33,281 nt of DNA from an uncultured Bacteroidales bacterium (GTDB lineage Bacteria; Bacteroidota; Bacteroidia; Bacteroidales; UBA932), in the NCBI GenBank assembly GCA_944326365.1, contig CALVDR010000029.1:1-33281 (forward strand). Reading direction: 5' to 3'. The notes beneath the pieces are model-generated. The model was not told where the DNA came from, ran no database searches, and was given only the letters and a program-made list of their open reading frames with translations. A program made the translations under genes and the position numbers. Below are positions 23,826 to 30,095 of the stretch, one piece after another. Every line of letters begins with the position of its first letter. Positions within the stretch are counted from its first letter, which is position 1.

Positions 23826-24521
23826 ATGGAACAGAATCTTTCCGGCAGACATACCCTGTCTGTCTCTTTCATGCTGATGGCGATAGTTTTCAATGTCTGC
23901 CTGATAGCATCCAATCTTTTCGAGACCAAGCTTTTCATGGCTGGTCCTGTAGCTCTTACCGGAGGCGTCATCATTTTTCCGGTTTCCTACATTATCAATG
24001 ACTGTCTGGTGGAAGTCTACGGCTACAGGAAAGCCAGACTGGTGATCTGGACAGGCTTCCTGATGAATTTCTTCGTGGTGGCCATGGCGCAGATCGTCAG
24101 GGTCCTGCCTGCTGCTCCGTTCTGGGACGGAGGACCGCATTTCGACTATGTGTTTGCCATGGCGCCGCGTGTCACTATGGCTTCGATGCTGGCTTTTCTG
24201 TGCGGTTCTACGGTCAATGCATGGATCATGAGCAGGATGAAAGTAGCTTCTCACGGCAAGCGGTTTTCAGTCCGGGCCATCGTATCGTCTCTCGGAGGCG
24301 AGACTGTGGATTCGCTGATTTTCTTTCCGATAGCGTTCTGGGGACTCGGTGCAGGAGAGATGCTTTCGCTCATGGCTACGCAGGTAGTGTTGAAGACATT
24401 GTACGAGGTGATCATTCTTCCTGTCACGTCTCTGGTGGTCCGCAAACTGAAGGAGTTCGAAAAGACGGACACTTTCGATGAAAATATTTCGTACAATCCT
24501 TTCAAGATTCTGGATATCTGA
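23826..24521 (+). CDS. yhhQ: Queuosine precursor transporter (YhhQ/VUT family)
   Basis: This 231-aa inner-membrane protein of the vitamin-uptake-like family imports preQ0/preQ1 or related queuosine precursors. About six hydrophobic helices are visible. Family signatures are SNLFETKLF (29-37), GGVIIFPVSYIINDCLVEVYGY (46-67, the FPxxYxxxDxxxExYG motif), and SSLGGETVDSLIFFPIAF, with the conserved Glu and Asp. The preQ1-I riboswitch ends five bases before its ATG, and queC and queF follow in the same direction, so function and regulation agree. Having both importer and synthesis genes suggests that the cell can make and salvage preQ1, although queD and queE are not in this window. Confidence 0.92.
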   Translation: MEQNLSGRHTLSVSFMLMAIVFNVCLIASNLFETKLFMAGPVALTGGVIIFPVSYIINDCLVEVYGYRKARLVIWTGFLMNFFVVAMAQIVRVLPAAPFWDGGPHFDYVFAMAPRVTMASMLAFLCGSTVNAWIMSRMKVASHGKRFSVRAIVSSLGGETVDSLIFFPIAFWGLGAGEMLSLMATQVVLKTLYEVIILPVTSLVVRKLKEFEKTDTFDENISYNPFKILDI

Positions 24522-24555
24522 CAAGTCCGTTCATGAAGTCTTGTCCCAGTTCCAT

Positions 24556-24571
24556 TGTGCCGTCAGGCACA
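24556..24571 (+). other. Small hairpin between yhhQ and queC
   Basis: TGTGCC (24556-24561) pairs with GGCACA (24566-24571) over the loop GTCA, 26 nt before the queC ATG. A run of seven T (24585 onward) comes 13 nt after the stem, too far for a standard terminator. It may be an attenuator, a processing site or nothing. Confidence 0.3.
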
Positions 24572-24596
24572 TAATAATGTAAAAATTTTTTTCAAT

Positions 24597-25286
24597 ATGA
24601 AACGTGAAAAAGCTCTGGTGGTGTTCAGCGGAGGGCAGGATTCCACTACCTGCCTCTTCTGGGCGCTGAAGCACTTCAGGGAAGTGCATACTATCACATT
24701 TGCTTACGGCCAGAAACACAACCTCGAAGTGGAGGCTGCAAAAAAGATTGCCTGCATGGCCGGTGTGGATTTCCATCTGGTGGATATCACGCAGATAGCG
24801 TCTGTCGGGAAAAATTCCCTGACTGACGGCAGTATGGTCATGGACAGTGAAAAGCCGGCCGGTTCGCCGCCTAATACCTTTGTTCCTGGCAGAAATCTGT
24901 TTTTCCTCAGTATTGCAGCTGTTTATGCCAGGGAAAAGGGTATCTGTGACATAGTTACGGGAGTGTCCCAGACGGATTTCAGCGGGTATCCCGACTGCAG
25001 GGATTCTTTCATCAGGTCGCTGAATGTGACTCTCAATCTGGCTATGGACGGGCAGTTCGTCATCCATACTCCTTTGATGTGGATAGACAAGGCACAGACC
25101 TGGGCATTGGCCGACAGGCTCGGTGTCTTTGAACTGGTCAGGGACGAGACTGTCACATGCTACAATGGTGTAAAAGGTGACGGGTGCGGGCATTGTCCTG
25201 CGTGCCGGCTGAGGAACGCAGGACTTCATAAATATCTCGAAAACAAGGATGAAGTCCTGAAATCACTGGAAATACATAATTTCTGA
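24597..25286 (+). CDS. queC: 7-cyano-7-deazaguanine synthase
   Basis: QueC converts 7-carboxy-7-deazaguanine to preQ0 using ATP and ammonia. The 229-aa protein starts [18 protein letters not shown], with the PP-loop SGGQDS at 11-16. The zinc site is complete: C188, C197, C200 and C203 (CGHCPAC). PNTFVPGRN (92-100) and SGYPDCRD (129-136) are further family motifs. An in-frame TTG at 24555 would add 14 residues unlike the family and is not used. It follows the transporter by 75 nt and precedes queF by 6 nt. Confidence 0.94.
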   Translation: MKREKALVVFSGGQDSTTCLFWALKHFREVHTITFAYGQKHNLEVEAAKKIACMAGVDFHLVDITQIASVGKNSLTDGSMVMDSEKPAGSPPNTFVPGRNLFFLSIAAVYAREKGICDIVTGVSQTDFSGYPDCRDSFIRSLNVTLNLAMDGQFVIHTPLMWIDKAQTWALADRLGVFELVRDETVTCYNGVKGDGCGHCPACRLRNAGLHKYLENKDEVLKSLEIHNF

Positions 25287-25292
25287 AATATC

Positions 25293-25748
25293 ATGAACAG
25301 AGAAACCGATCATCTCAAGGCCCTCGGAAGAAAGACAGCCTACAGGGACGATTATGCACCGGAGGTGCTGGAGACATTCGAAAACAGACATAGGGAGAAC
25401 GATTACTGGGTGAAGTTCAACTGTCCGGAATTCACGAGCCTTTGTCCGATCACAGGACAGCCGGATTTCGCGGAAATCGTCATCAGCTATATTCCCGACA
25501 TCAGGATGGTGGAGAGCAAGAGCCTGAAACTATATCTTTTCAGTTTCAGGAATCATGGCGATTTCCATGAAGACTGCGTCAATATCATCATGAAAGATCT
25601 GATCAGGCTCATGGATCCGAAATATATCGAAGTCACCGGGCTGTTCACCCCTCGTGGTGGCATTTCGATTCATCCGTTCGCCAACTACGGACGGCCCGGG
25701 ACGAAATACGGGGACCTGGCCGCCAGGCGCTTCGAAATGCATCAGTAG
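25293..25748 (+). CDS. queF: NADPH-dependent preQ0 reductase QueF
   Basis: QueF reduces the nitrile of preQ0 to the amine of preQ1, the base that is then inserted into tRNA. At 151 aa it belongs to the short, single-domain type. Nucleophile Cys51 and acid Asp58 are visible in [11 protein letters not shown], and the substrate motif [21 protein letters not shown] carries the family's E(S/L)KSxK(L)Y signature with Glu74. It lies 6 nt after queC, and its product is the ligand of the riboswitch upstream of the operon, closing a feedback loop. The gene ends tail-to-tail with the nitroreductase gene, overlapping it by 7 nt. Confidence 0.94.
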   Translation: MNRETDHLKALGRKTAYRDDYAPEVLETFENRHRENDYWVKFNCPEFTSLCPITGQPDFAEIVISYIPDIRMVESKSLKLYLFSFRNHGDFHEDCVNIIMKDLIRLMDPKYIEVTGLFTPRGGISIHPFANYGRPGTKYGDLAARRFEMHQ

Positions 25749-26275
25749 CTGTTCCAGGAGGAGATTTCCTCGAGGGGTTTTCTTATTTTGTTCCTGATTT
25801 CGCAGTCAGGGTAGCCGAGGGTGATCAGAAGAGGGATTCTTTTGCCTTTAGGTACTCCGAGCAGTCTGGCGGTTTTCTTTTCATCGAACCAGCCCAGGAT
25901 GCAGGTGCCGAGTCCTTCTTCTGCCGCCTGCAGGCAGAAATGTTCGACTGCAATACCCAGGTCCAGCATGCAGTAGTCCTTGTTTTTCAGCATGCTGCCT
26001 ACTTTCGCCGTGAAGTTCATCTTTTCGAGCACGACAGCTATCATGACCGGAACACCGGCGGCGAACTTGTTCATGCCGAGACCTGCTGCGGCTTCTCCCA
26101 TTTCCCTGATTTTGTCCTTGTCATCCACGACTATGAAATGCCATGGCTGGGAATTGCATGCAGAGGGAGCCAGCCTGGCTGCTTCCAGACATTTGGCCAC
26201 CAGAGCCTTGTCTACATCTTTCACCAGATATTTTCTGGTGCTCTGTCTTTTCAATATCAGTTCCTGAAAATCCAT
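25742..26275 (-). CDS. Nitroreductase family FMN oxidoreductase
   Basis: This is a 177-aa protein of the NfsB/FRase-like nitroreductase family, which uses FMN to reduce nitro compounds, quinones or flavins. The family hallmarks are the FMN phosphate-binding RQSTRKY (10-16), [17 protein letters not shown] (36-52), the mid-helix [22 protein letters not shown], and the end motif of basic and Pro residues (RKPLEEI). It is shorter than classical NfsB (about 217 aa), as in the small Bacteroidota and Clostridia members. No partner gene is present. Two direct repeats 20 bp apart in the promoter region hint at a dedicated regulator. It is the last core gene before the accessory region. Confidence 0.88.
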   Translation of the reverse strand: MDFQELILKRQSTRKYLVKDVDKALVAKCLEAARLAPSACNSQPWHFIVVDDKDKIREMGEAAAGLGMNKFAAGVPVMIAVVLEKMNFTAKVGSMLKNKDYCMLDLGIAVEHFCLQAAEEGLGTCILGWFDEKKTARLLGVPKGKRIPLLITLGYPDCEIRNKIRKPLEEISSWNSY

Positions 26276-26302
26276 TTCTGCAGTTTTTTTTCGAATTCAT
26301 CG

Positions 26303-26337
26303 CAAATTTAGTGTTTTATCTGACAGTTTAGTGTTTT
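26303..26337 (-). promoter_or_regulatory. Nitroreductase promoter region with 20-bp-spaced repeats
   Basis: The - strand has TAAATTTG (26310-26303), a full -7 match, 27 nt before the ATG. The 11-mer TTTAGTGTTTT (+ strand) occurs at 26307-26317 and again at 26327-26337, exactly 20 bp or two helical turns apart, with the first copy overlapping the -7 box. This spacing suits a dimeric or cooperative binding protein. No -33 TTTG is seen. Confidence 0.4.
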
Positions 26338-26463
26338 TCTGATAGATACTATGCCTGTGTGCATGACCTTTTCGTCCCGCCAGTTTTAAGTCGTTTCTTT
26401 ACACTATAAGGATTTCCACTTGGATTTGCCCATTTAAATGGAATGAGAATCTGTATAAGACTG

Positions 26464-26715
26464 TCATAACCATGTATGATATAGTTCCTTGCATCCACTA
26501 TCTTTCGGGAATTGGTAATAGATATGTTCCTGTCCTCTTTCAAAATCCTTGTTCATTGCCTCCCCGATTATCTCAATATCCCTCTCAACTGCCCGTCTCA
26601 AACACAGGTCATTGCAGAACTCATTGAAATACTTTGGCTTGTCTCCGAAGAATGATTCTATCTCATTGACTGCATCCAGTATGTCGTGCAAGTGCTTGTT
26701 TATATTCTCATCCAT
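26464..26715 (-). pseudogene. hepT: hepT-like (DUF86) HEPN toxin, frameshifted and truncated
   Basis: The frame from ATG 26715 reads a clear HepT start (MDENINKHLHDILDAVNEIE, then DLCLRRAVERDIEIIGEAMN). At about 26541-26553 one extra base shifts the frame. The rest of the protein, ISITNSRKIVDARNYIIHGYDS, which includes the RNase-type RNYIIHGY of HEPN (family Rx4-6H), lies in another frame down to 26466. After GYDS the sequence no longer resembles HepT, so about 25-30 C-terminal residues are lost too. In intact MntA-HepT pairs HepT is an RNase toxin AMPylated by MntA. Here both genes are broken, so no working toxin is expected. Confidence 0.8.
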
Positions 26716-26854
26716 ATATCAACTGCTTTGTAGAATCAACACTTTTCCGGAAATAAGGATTTTTTATGGACTGTTCCTCCACCAAATCAACATTTTTCCC
26801 GAACAAGTCCTGTAATGAATACTTGAAGTCGAAATAATTATCGATAATACGCAT
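26708..26854 (-). pseudogene. mntA: mntA-type antitoxin nucleotidyltransferase, C-terminal remnant
   Basis: An open frame of 48 codons from ATG 26854 encodes the typical end of this antitoxin family (DNYFDFKYSLQDLFGKNVDL, then EEQSIKNPYF and TKQLIYG). An in-frame stop lies 15 nt upstream of the ATG. The N-terminal half, with the GSxxxG and DxD nucleotidyltransferase motifs, is absent. Its stop overlaps the hepT start by 8 nt (ATGGATGA), as in intact pairs. It is a decayed remnant. Confidence 0.72.
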
Positions 26855-26862
26855 ATCTCCAG

Positions 26863-26931
26863 CCTGTCCTTAATTGATACGCCAAGACTGATGTATTTCC
26901 GTTTACCGTTTTTACAGATTGTTGCAGCGTT
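26863..26931 (-). pseudogene. Possible integrase arm-domain remnant
   Basis: One - strand frame reads NAATICKNGKRKYISLGVSI. The part KNGKRKYISLGVSI is the kind of sequence found in the N-terminal arm-binding domain of Bacteroidota tyrosine recombinases. It is preceded by an in-frame stop and runs out of frame into the mntA remnant. The match is short and from memory, so this is only a suggestion. A TATATTTG box (26969-26976) upstream could be a leftover promoter. Confidence 0.35.
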
Positions 26932-27029
26932 CTACGTCAGATTGCGTGGAGACTTCCTTTATCGATTACAAATATACAGCTTTCTTTTGAAAGTCAGGTA
27001 TGTAATCATGAAAACTTCTTTACCTTGGT

Positions 27030-28412
27030 TCAAAATCCTTGTTGGACTTCCCAATAACCTCCTTTATCCGGTCCTACACGCTTAATTGCTCCTTTCTCTT
27101 GAAGTGAGGCTAATCGCCTTTTTACACTGCTGTCATGTAGTCCCAATCGACCAGAAATCTCTTTTCTTGAAATATAGGGATTCTCCTTAAGAAGTTTAAT
27201 AATAGCATCTTCCTGTTTACTTTGGTCGCTTTCTGGTCGCTTTCTGGTCGCTTTCTGGTCGCTCTTTGTGGTCGCCTCTTGCTCGTATTGGGTCATAGCC
27301 CTTTCCGGGTATTCAAACTTGAATGTTGTCCAGATACCCGAAGCGTCATAGCGGAATTCCGGTGTGGAGAAACCGTCATTCTTGCAGGCGCTAATGATAC
27401 GCTCGATGCCGCGTCCCCATGCCTCAATCTCGCCTGCACGGAAGAACGCATTGGCAATATCAGGGTTGTAAGGCATACTCCGATGTGAGGACAATAAGGT
27501 TTCCACAGTCCATCCTTCGGGCAATACCCCACCGTTGATTATCTCCAACTTGTTTTCATACACACGGATTTGAATGGGAGAAGGTTCAGCATAGTCTTTA
27601 TTGATACAGGCATTCAATAATGCTTCACGCAGAGCCTCACGGGGCATGGGCAAGGTTTCTATCCGCTGGATACCTTCGTAGGTGATGATGGCTTTCATGT
27701 ATTTGGTGCACAACAAATCCATCAGTTTCACGATTTGCTGGAACAAATTGCCATGTACTTCGTCCTGATATACCAAATCCATGCCCTCACGGAAGAAGCC
27801 AACCTTTACAAACGCTCCGGTCACATACTTTTCCGGGTCGGGATGGAACAACAAGGCGGCAGCACGTTTCAGATAACTGCCCTCATAAAGCCGGAGCTTC
27901 TCCAACAATCCGTGATTGTCATCCATCAAGTCCGCTTCCTCCATGCGTCCGCTCCGTTTGGCATACTTGCGGAACAAATCAAACGTAGTGTTGTCCAAGT
28001 CCTCCGCTTTCAGATAAGGCACAGGCACACCGTCCCACGTCTTGCCCTGCTTACGAAGCATAAAGCGGTCAAGTGCCGCTCCTTTCAGTTCCTGGTTGGT
28101 CGCACCGCTCCGTTGGTAATACTTGCCACGGAAACTGACGGGATAAGGATAAGCCTCAGTCACAATCTCCAGATAAGATTTTCCGTCCTTCTCTTTCAGA
28201 TTGACATCCACCAAGATACCCATCATATCGCGTACCTTGTTCGGGATGTCCTCCATCAGCTTCTTAGCATCCTGCACACCGCACACATCGCCATTGTCAC
28301 GTAAACCTATATACAGTGTACCACCTTGTGCATTGACAAAACCACAAATCCATTTTTGGTATTCGTCGCGCCAAGATTCTTTGAACTCTATGTTTTGAGA
28401 TTCGGTTGGCAT
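27030..28412 (-). CDS. Schlafen AlbA_2 / HATPase / winged-helix protein
   Basis: This 460-aa protein is of the COG2865 type. An N-terminal Slfn_AlbA_2 domain (about 5-120: QNIEFKESW, then GGTLYIGLRDNGDVCG) is the family's nucleic-acid-binding and nuclease-like part. A GHKL-type ATP-binding domain has the N-box EALLNACINKDY (263-274), NGGVLPEGW (293-301) and AWGRGIERI (331-339). A linker encoded by 11-bp repeats (384-400) leads to a C-terminal winged helix (about 402-455, ISRKEISGRLGLHDSSVKRR). Family members are usually called regulators, and several sit inside restriction loci. It is the last gene of the accessory operon, 4 nt after the DUF4062 gene, and its DNA is GC-richer than the two genes before it. 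Confidence 0.85.
   Translation of the reverse strand: MPTESQNIEFKESWRDEYQKWICGFVNAQGGTLYIGLRDNGDVCGVQDAKKLMEDIPNKVRDMMGILVDVNLKEKDGKSYLEIVTEAYPYPVSFRGKYYQRSGATNQELKGAALDRFMLRKQGKTWDGVPVPYLKAEDLDNTTFDLFRKYAKRSGRMEEADLMDDNHGLLEKLRLYEGSYLKRAAALLFHPDPEKYVTGAFVKVGFFREGMDLVYQDEVHGNLFQQIVKLMDLLCTKYMKAIITYEGIQRIETLPMPREALREALLNACINKDYAEPSPIQIRVYENKLEIINGGVLPEGWTVETLLSSHRSMPYNPDIANAFFRAGEIEAWGRGIERIISACKNDGFSTPEFRYDASGIWTTFKFEYPERAMTQYEQEATTKSDQKATRKRPESDQSKQEDAIIKLLKENPYISRKEISGRLGLHDSSVKRRLASLQEKGAIKRVGPDKGGYWEVQQGF
27220..27263 (-). repeat. 11-bp tandem repeat inside the AlbA_2 gene
   Basis: The coding strand has three perfect copies of AGCGACCAGAA (27263-27253, 27252-27242, 27241-27231) and a fourth with two mismatches (27230-27220). 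Eleven is not a multiple of three, so each copy is read in a different frame (SDQK, ATRK, RPES). Gain or loss of one copy would shift the frame just before the winged helix. Confidence 0.92.
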
Positions 28413-28416
28413 AGAA

Positions 28417-29265
28417 TTATAAGTTGTGCGATTTTACATATTTGTATGCGGACTCTTTGAGTTGATAAACAGGATAGCCATGTTTATCGTATCTTTTGAT
28501 TTCAATAAGCCCAAGCTTTAAAAGTTTTTCAAAGAAAGAATTCCATTCTATCTTTTCACGGCCATTTTTGATTTCATACTGATTTGATGCGCCCAAACCA
28601 TATACGCACCCTCCTCCAACAAAATGAGCTTGGAAAAATTCCGGATTATCTACTGATGTCCACGATTTTAATCGTTCTTTATCATAATCCGATAGTTCTT
28701 CATGAGAAGGTCCGTTTTCTACTTCGGTCCATTTTAATTCATTAACGACAATTTTGTCTTTTATAAAATTATCATTTACGCATAAAGAAAGTTTATCGGA
28801 TAAAATCCTTTCAAAATCATCTATGCTATTGTAGTCTGCGTATAAAGCCTTTTCGCCTATTGTATTCTTAAACTCTCGTAAGCGAGAAACTTGCTCAATG
28901 TCTATATCGTTTAAGCTTAAAATGTTCCTAAAAAATATCATTACAGGTTTTCCCGCTTTGATGTGTTCTTCTATTTCTTCTACACTTCCACTTACATAAT
29001 CATTAGTAGGAGTACCTAATTTTGCTCCAAAAATGCAAATCAACAAGTCACTTTTGTTTACGACTTGCTGATTAATGACTTTTTGAGGATGTTGACCAAT
29101 TGCAGGATAGGCACTAATAGACCAATGTAATGGTAATAGCATAGTCTTTTGTTTTTCTGCATGGATATGGTTCCAATGATAAATTGCATTTATTGCAATG
29201 TTGATTTCCTCTTGGATATCAGAAGGAGCCCCTATCATTACTTTATATACATCTGCTTGAAACAT
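28417..29265 (-). CDS. DUF4062 domain protein, TIR-like fold
   Basis: This is a 282-aa protein of unknown reaction. DUF4062 occupies about 7-112: YKVMIGAPSDIQEE (7-20), LHWSISAYPAIGQHPQKVIN (46-65), and SDLLICIFGAKLGTPT (72-87) with the acidic pair Glu97-Glu98. The fold is related to TIR and nucleoside-deoxyribosyltransferase domains, so a nucleotide or NAD-type ligand is plausible but unproven. The C-terminal part (about 195-282) looks like a sensor or winged helix (EWNSFFEKLLKLGLIEIKRY). DNA is clearly AT-rich. It lies 11 nt after the TIR gene and 4 nt before the AlbA_2 gene, so it is co-expressed with both. Confidence 0.82.
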   Translation of the reverse strand: MFQADVYKVMIGAPSDIQEEINIAINAIYHWNHIHAEKQKTMLLPLHWSISAYPAIGQHPQKVINQQVVNKSDLLICIFGAKLGTPTNDYVSGSVEEIEEHIKAGKPVMIFFRNILSLNDIDIEQVSRLREFKNTIGEKALYADYNSIDDFERILSDKLSLCVNDNFIKDKIVVNELKWTEVENGPSHEELSDYDKERLKSWTSVDNPEFFQAHFVGGGCVYGLGASNQYEIKNGREKIEWNSFFEKLLKLGLIEIKRYDKHGYPVYQLKESAYKYVKSHNL

Positions 29266-29276
29266 AATATCTGTAA

Positions 29277-30095
29277 TTAAAATTCTTTTATTTCTTGAAG
29301 GAACTTTTCTCGCTGTCTGCTCCAGCTTCTAATAGTAGTATCTTGCAAAGAATAATATTGTCGTAATTGTTCGTGCAATGAGTCTAACGCAATAGAGTCA
29401 TTTATTTTTTCAGCTATTCTCGTATTACACAACCATCCAATGTCGTCGAAATTGGCATCAGGTAATAGGTACAACTTAACATTATTATCGTATGCCCAAA
29501 CTGCTCCCATTTCATTTAGACAAATCTCACTTGCCTTATAATTTTTAGAAATTATTAAGAATGAAAAGTCCACATTTCTAATGTTCTGTTGAATATGTTT
29601 TCTTATTTCTTCTCCATTCTTAATAGCCATATCTTCAATAGAGGTACAGAATATATCATTAGCATCAATGCCTATCCCTAATTGTAGAATGTCATCAACA
29701 AATGCTTGGATAAACACCTTATCTTTTGAAGCATGACTAATAAAGATCTTCTTTTTATTTTGTATTGAATTTATACTAAGGGAGGTTGTAGAATCTATAT
29801 ATTCCATATATTTTGCTCCAATTATATTAACAACAGCCATGATTCCTCCGAAGTCATAAGAACGGATTCTCTGAACTCCGACCAAACTAACTAAATATGC
29901 TTGTAGAAATTCAGCCTCAATTGGAAACACTTCACGAATGCTTTCGGATAAAGAAATCAATGCCTGATGTAAATTTGTCAGTTCATTACAAGAACAACAA
30001 GCCTGGCATTTTTGGTTATTGATATCGGCTCTTATCCGTTCAATAATTTTATTGCACACCAAGAAATTTTTCTCAATTTGTTTTTTATCCACCAT
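29277..30095 (-). CDS. TIR-domain protein with Cys-rich helical N terminus
   Basis: This 272-aa protein has a helical N-terminal half (1-110) containing the cysteine cluster C30-x2-C33-C34-x-C36, possibly a metal site. The C-terminal TIR domain (about 115-240) has KKIFISHASKDK (115-126), the middle strand block, and SEICLNEMGAVWA, where Glu195 sits at the place of the catalytic glutamate of TIR NADases. Bacterial TIR proteins of this kind often deplete NAD+ or make signal nucleotides during phage defence. No Thoeris ThsA or CBASS cyclase is nearby. The start ATG directly follows the TAA of the restriction enzyme gene (TAAATG, no gap), which implies coupled expression. DNA is very AT-rich. Confidence 0.85.
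   Translation of the reverse strand: MVDKKQIEKNFLVCNKIIERIRADINNQKCQACCSCNELTNLHQALISLSESIREVFPIEAEFLQAYLVSLVGVQRIRSYDFGGIMAVVNIIGAKYMEYIDSTTSLSINSIQNKKKIFISHASKDKVFIQAFVDDILQLGIGIDANDIFCTSIEDMAIKNGEEIRKHIQQNIRNVDFSFLIISKNYKASEICLNEMGAVWAYDNNVKLYLLPDANFDDIGWLCNTRIAEKINDSIALDSLHEQLRQYYSLQDTTIRSWSRQREKFLQEIKEF

Noticed and set aside
24531..25229. 232-codon - strand open frame over queC
   Set aside because: It is antisense to queC, which has all catalytic and zinc motifs; it is a shadow.
26464..26854. Functional MntA-HepT toxin-antitoxin pair
   Set aside because: The mntA part lacks the catalytic N-terminal half and hepT has a frameshift and lost 3' end.
26891..27085. 64-codon + strand open frame in the scar region
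   Set aside because: It has no recognisable features and overlaps the antisense of the AlbA_2 3' end; the - strand remnants explain part of the stretch better.
27220..27263. CRISPR-like array
   Set aside because: Units are 11 bp with no spacers and lie inside a coding frame; it is a simple tandem repeat.
28417..30095. Thoeris or CBASS system
   Set aside because: A TIR gene is present, but there is no ThsA (SIR2/SLOG), no cyclic-nucleotide synthase and no CBASS-type effector in the visible neighbourhood.
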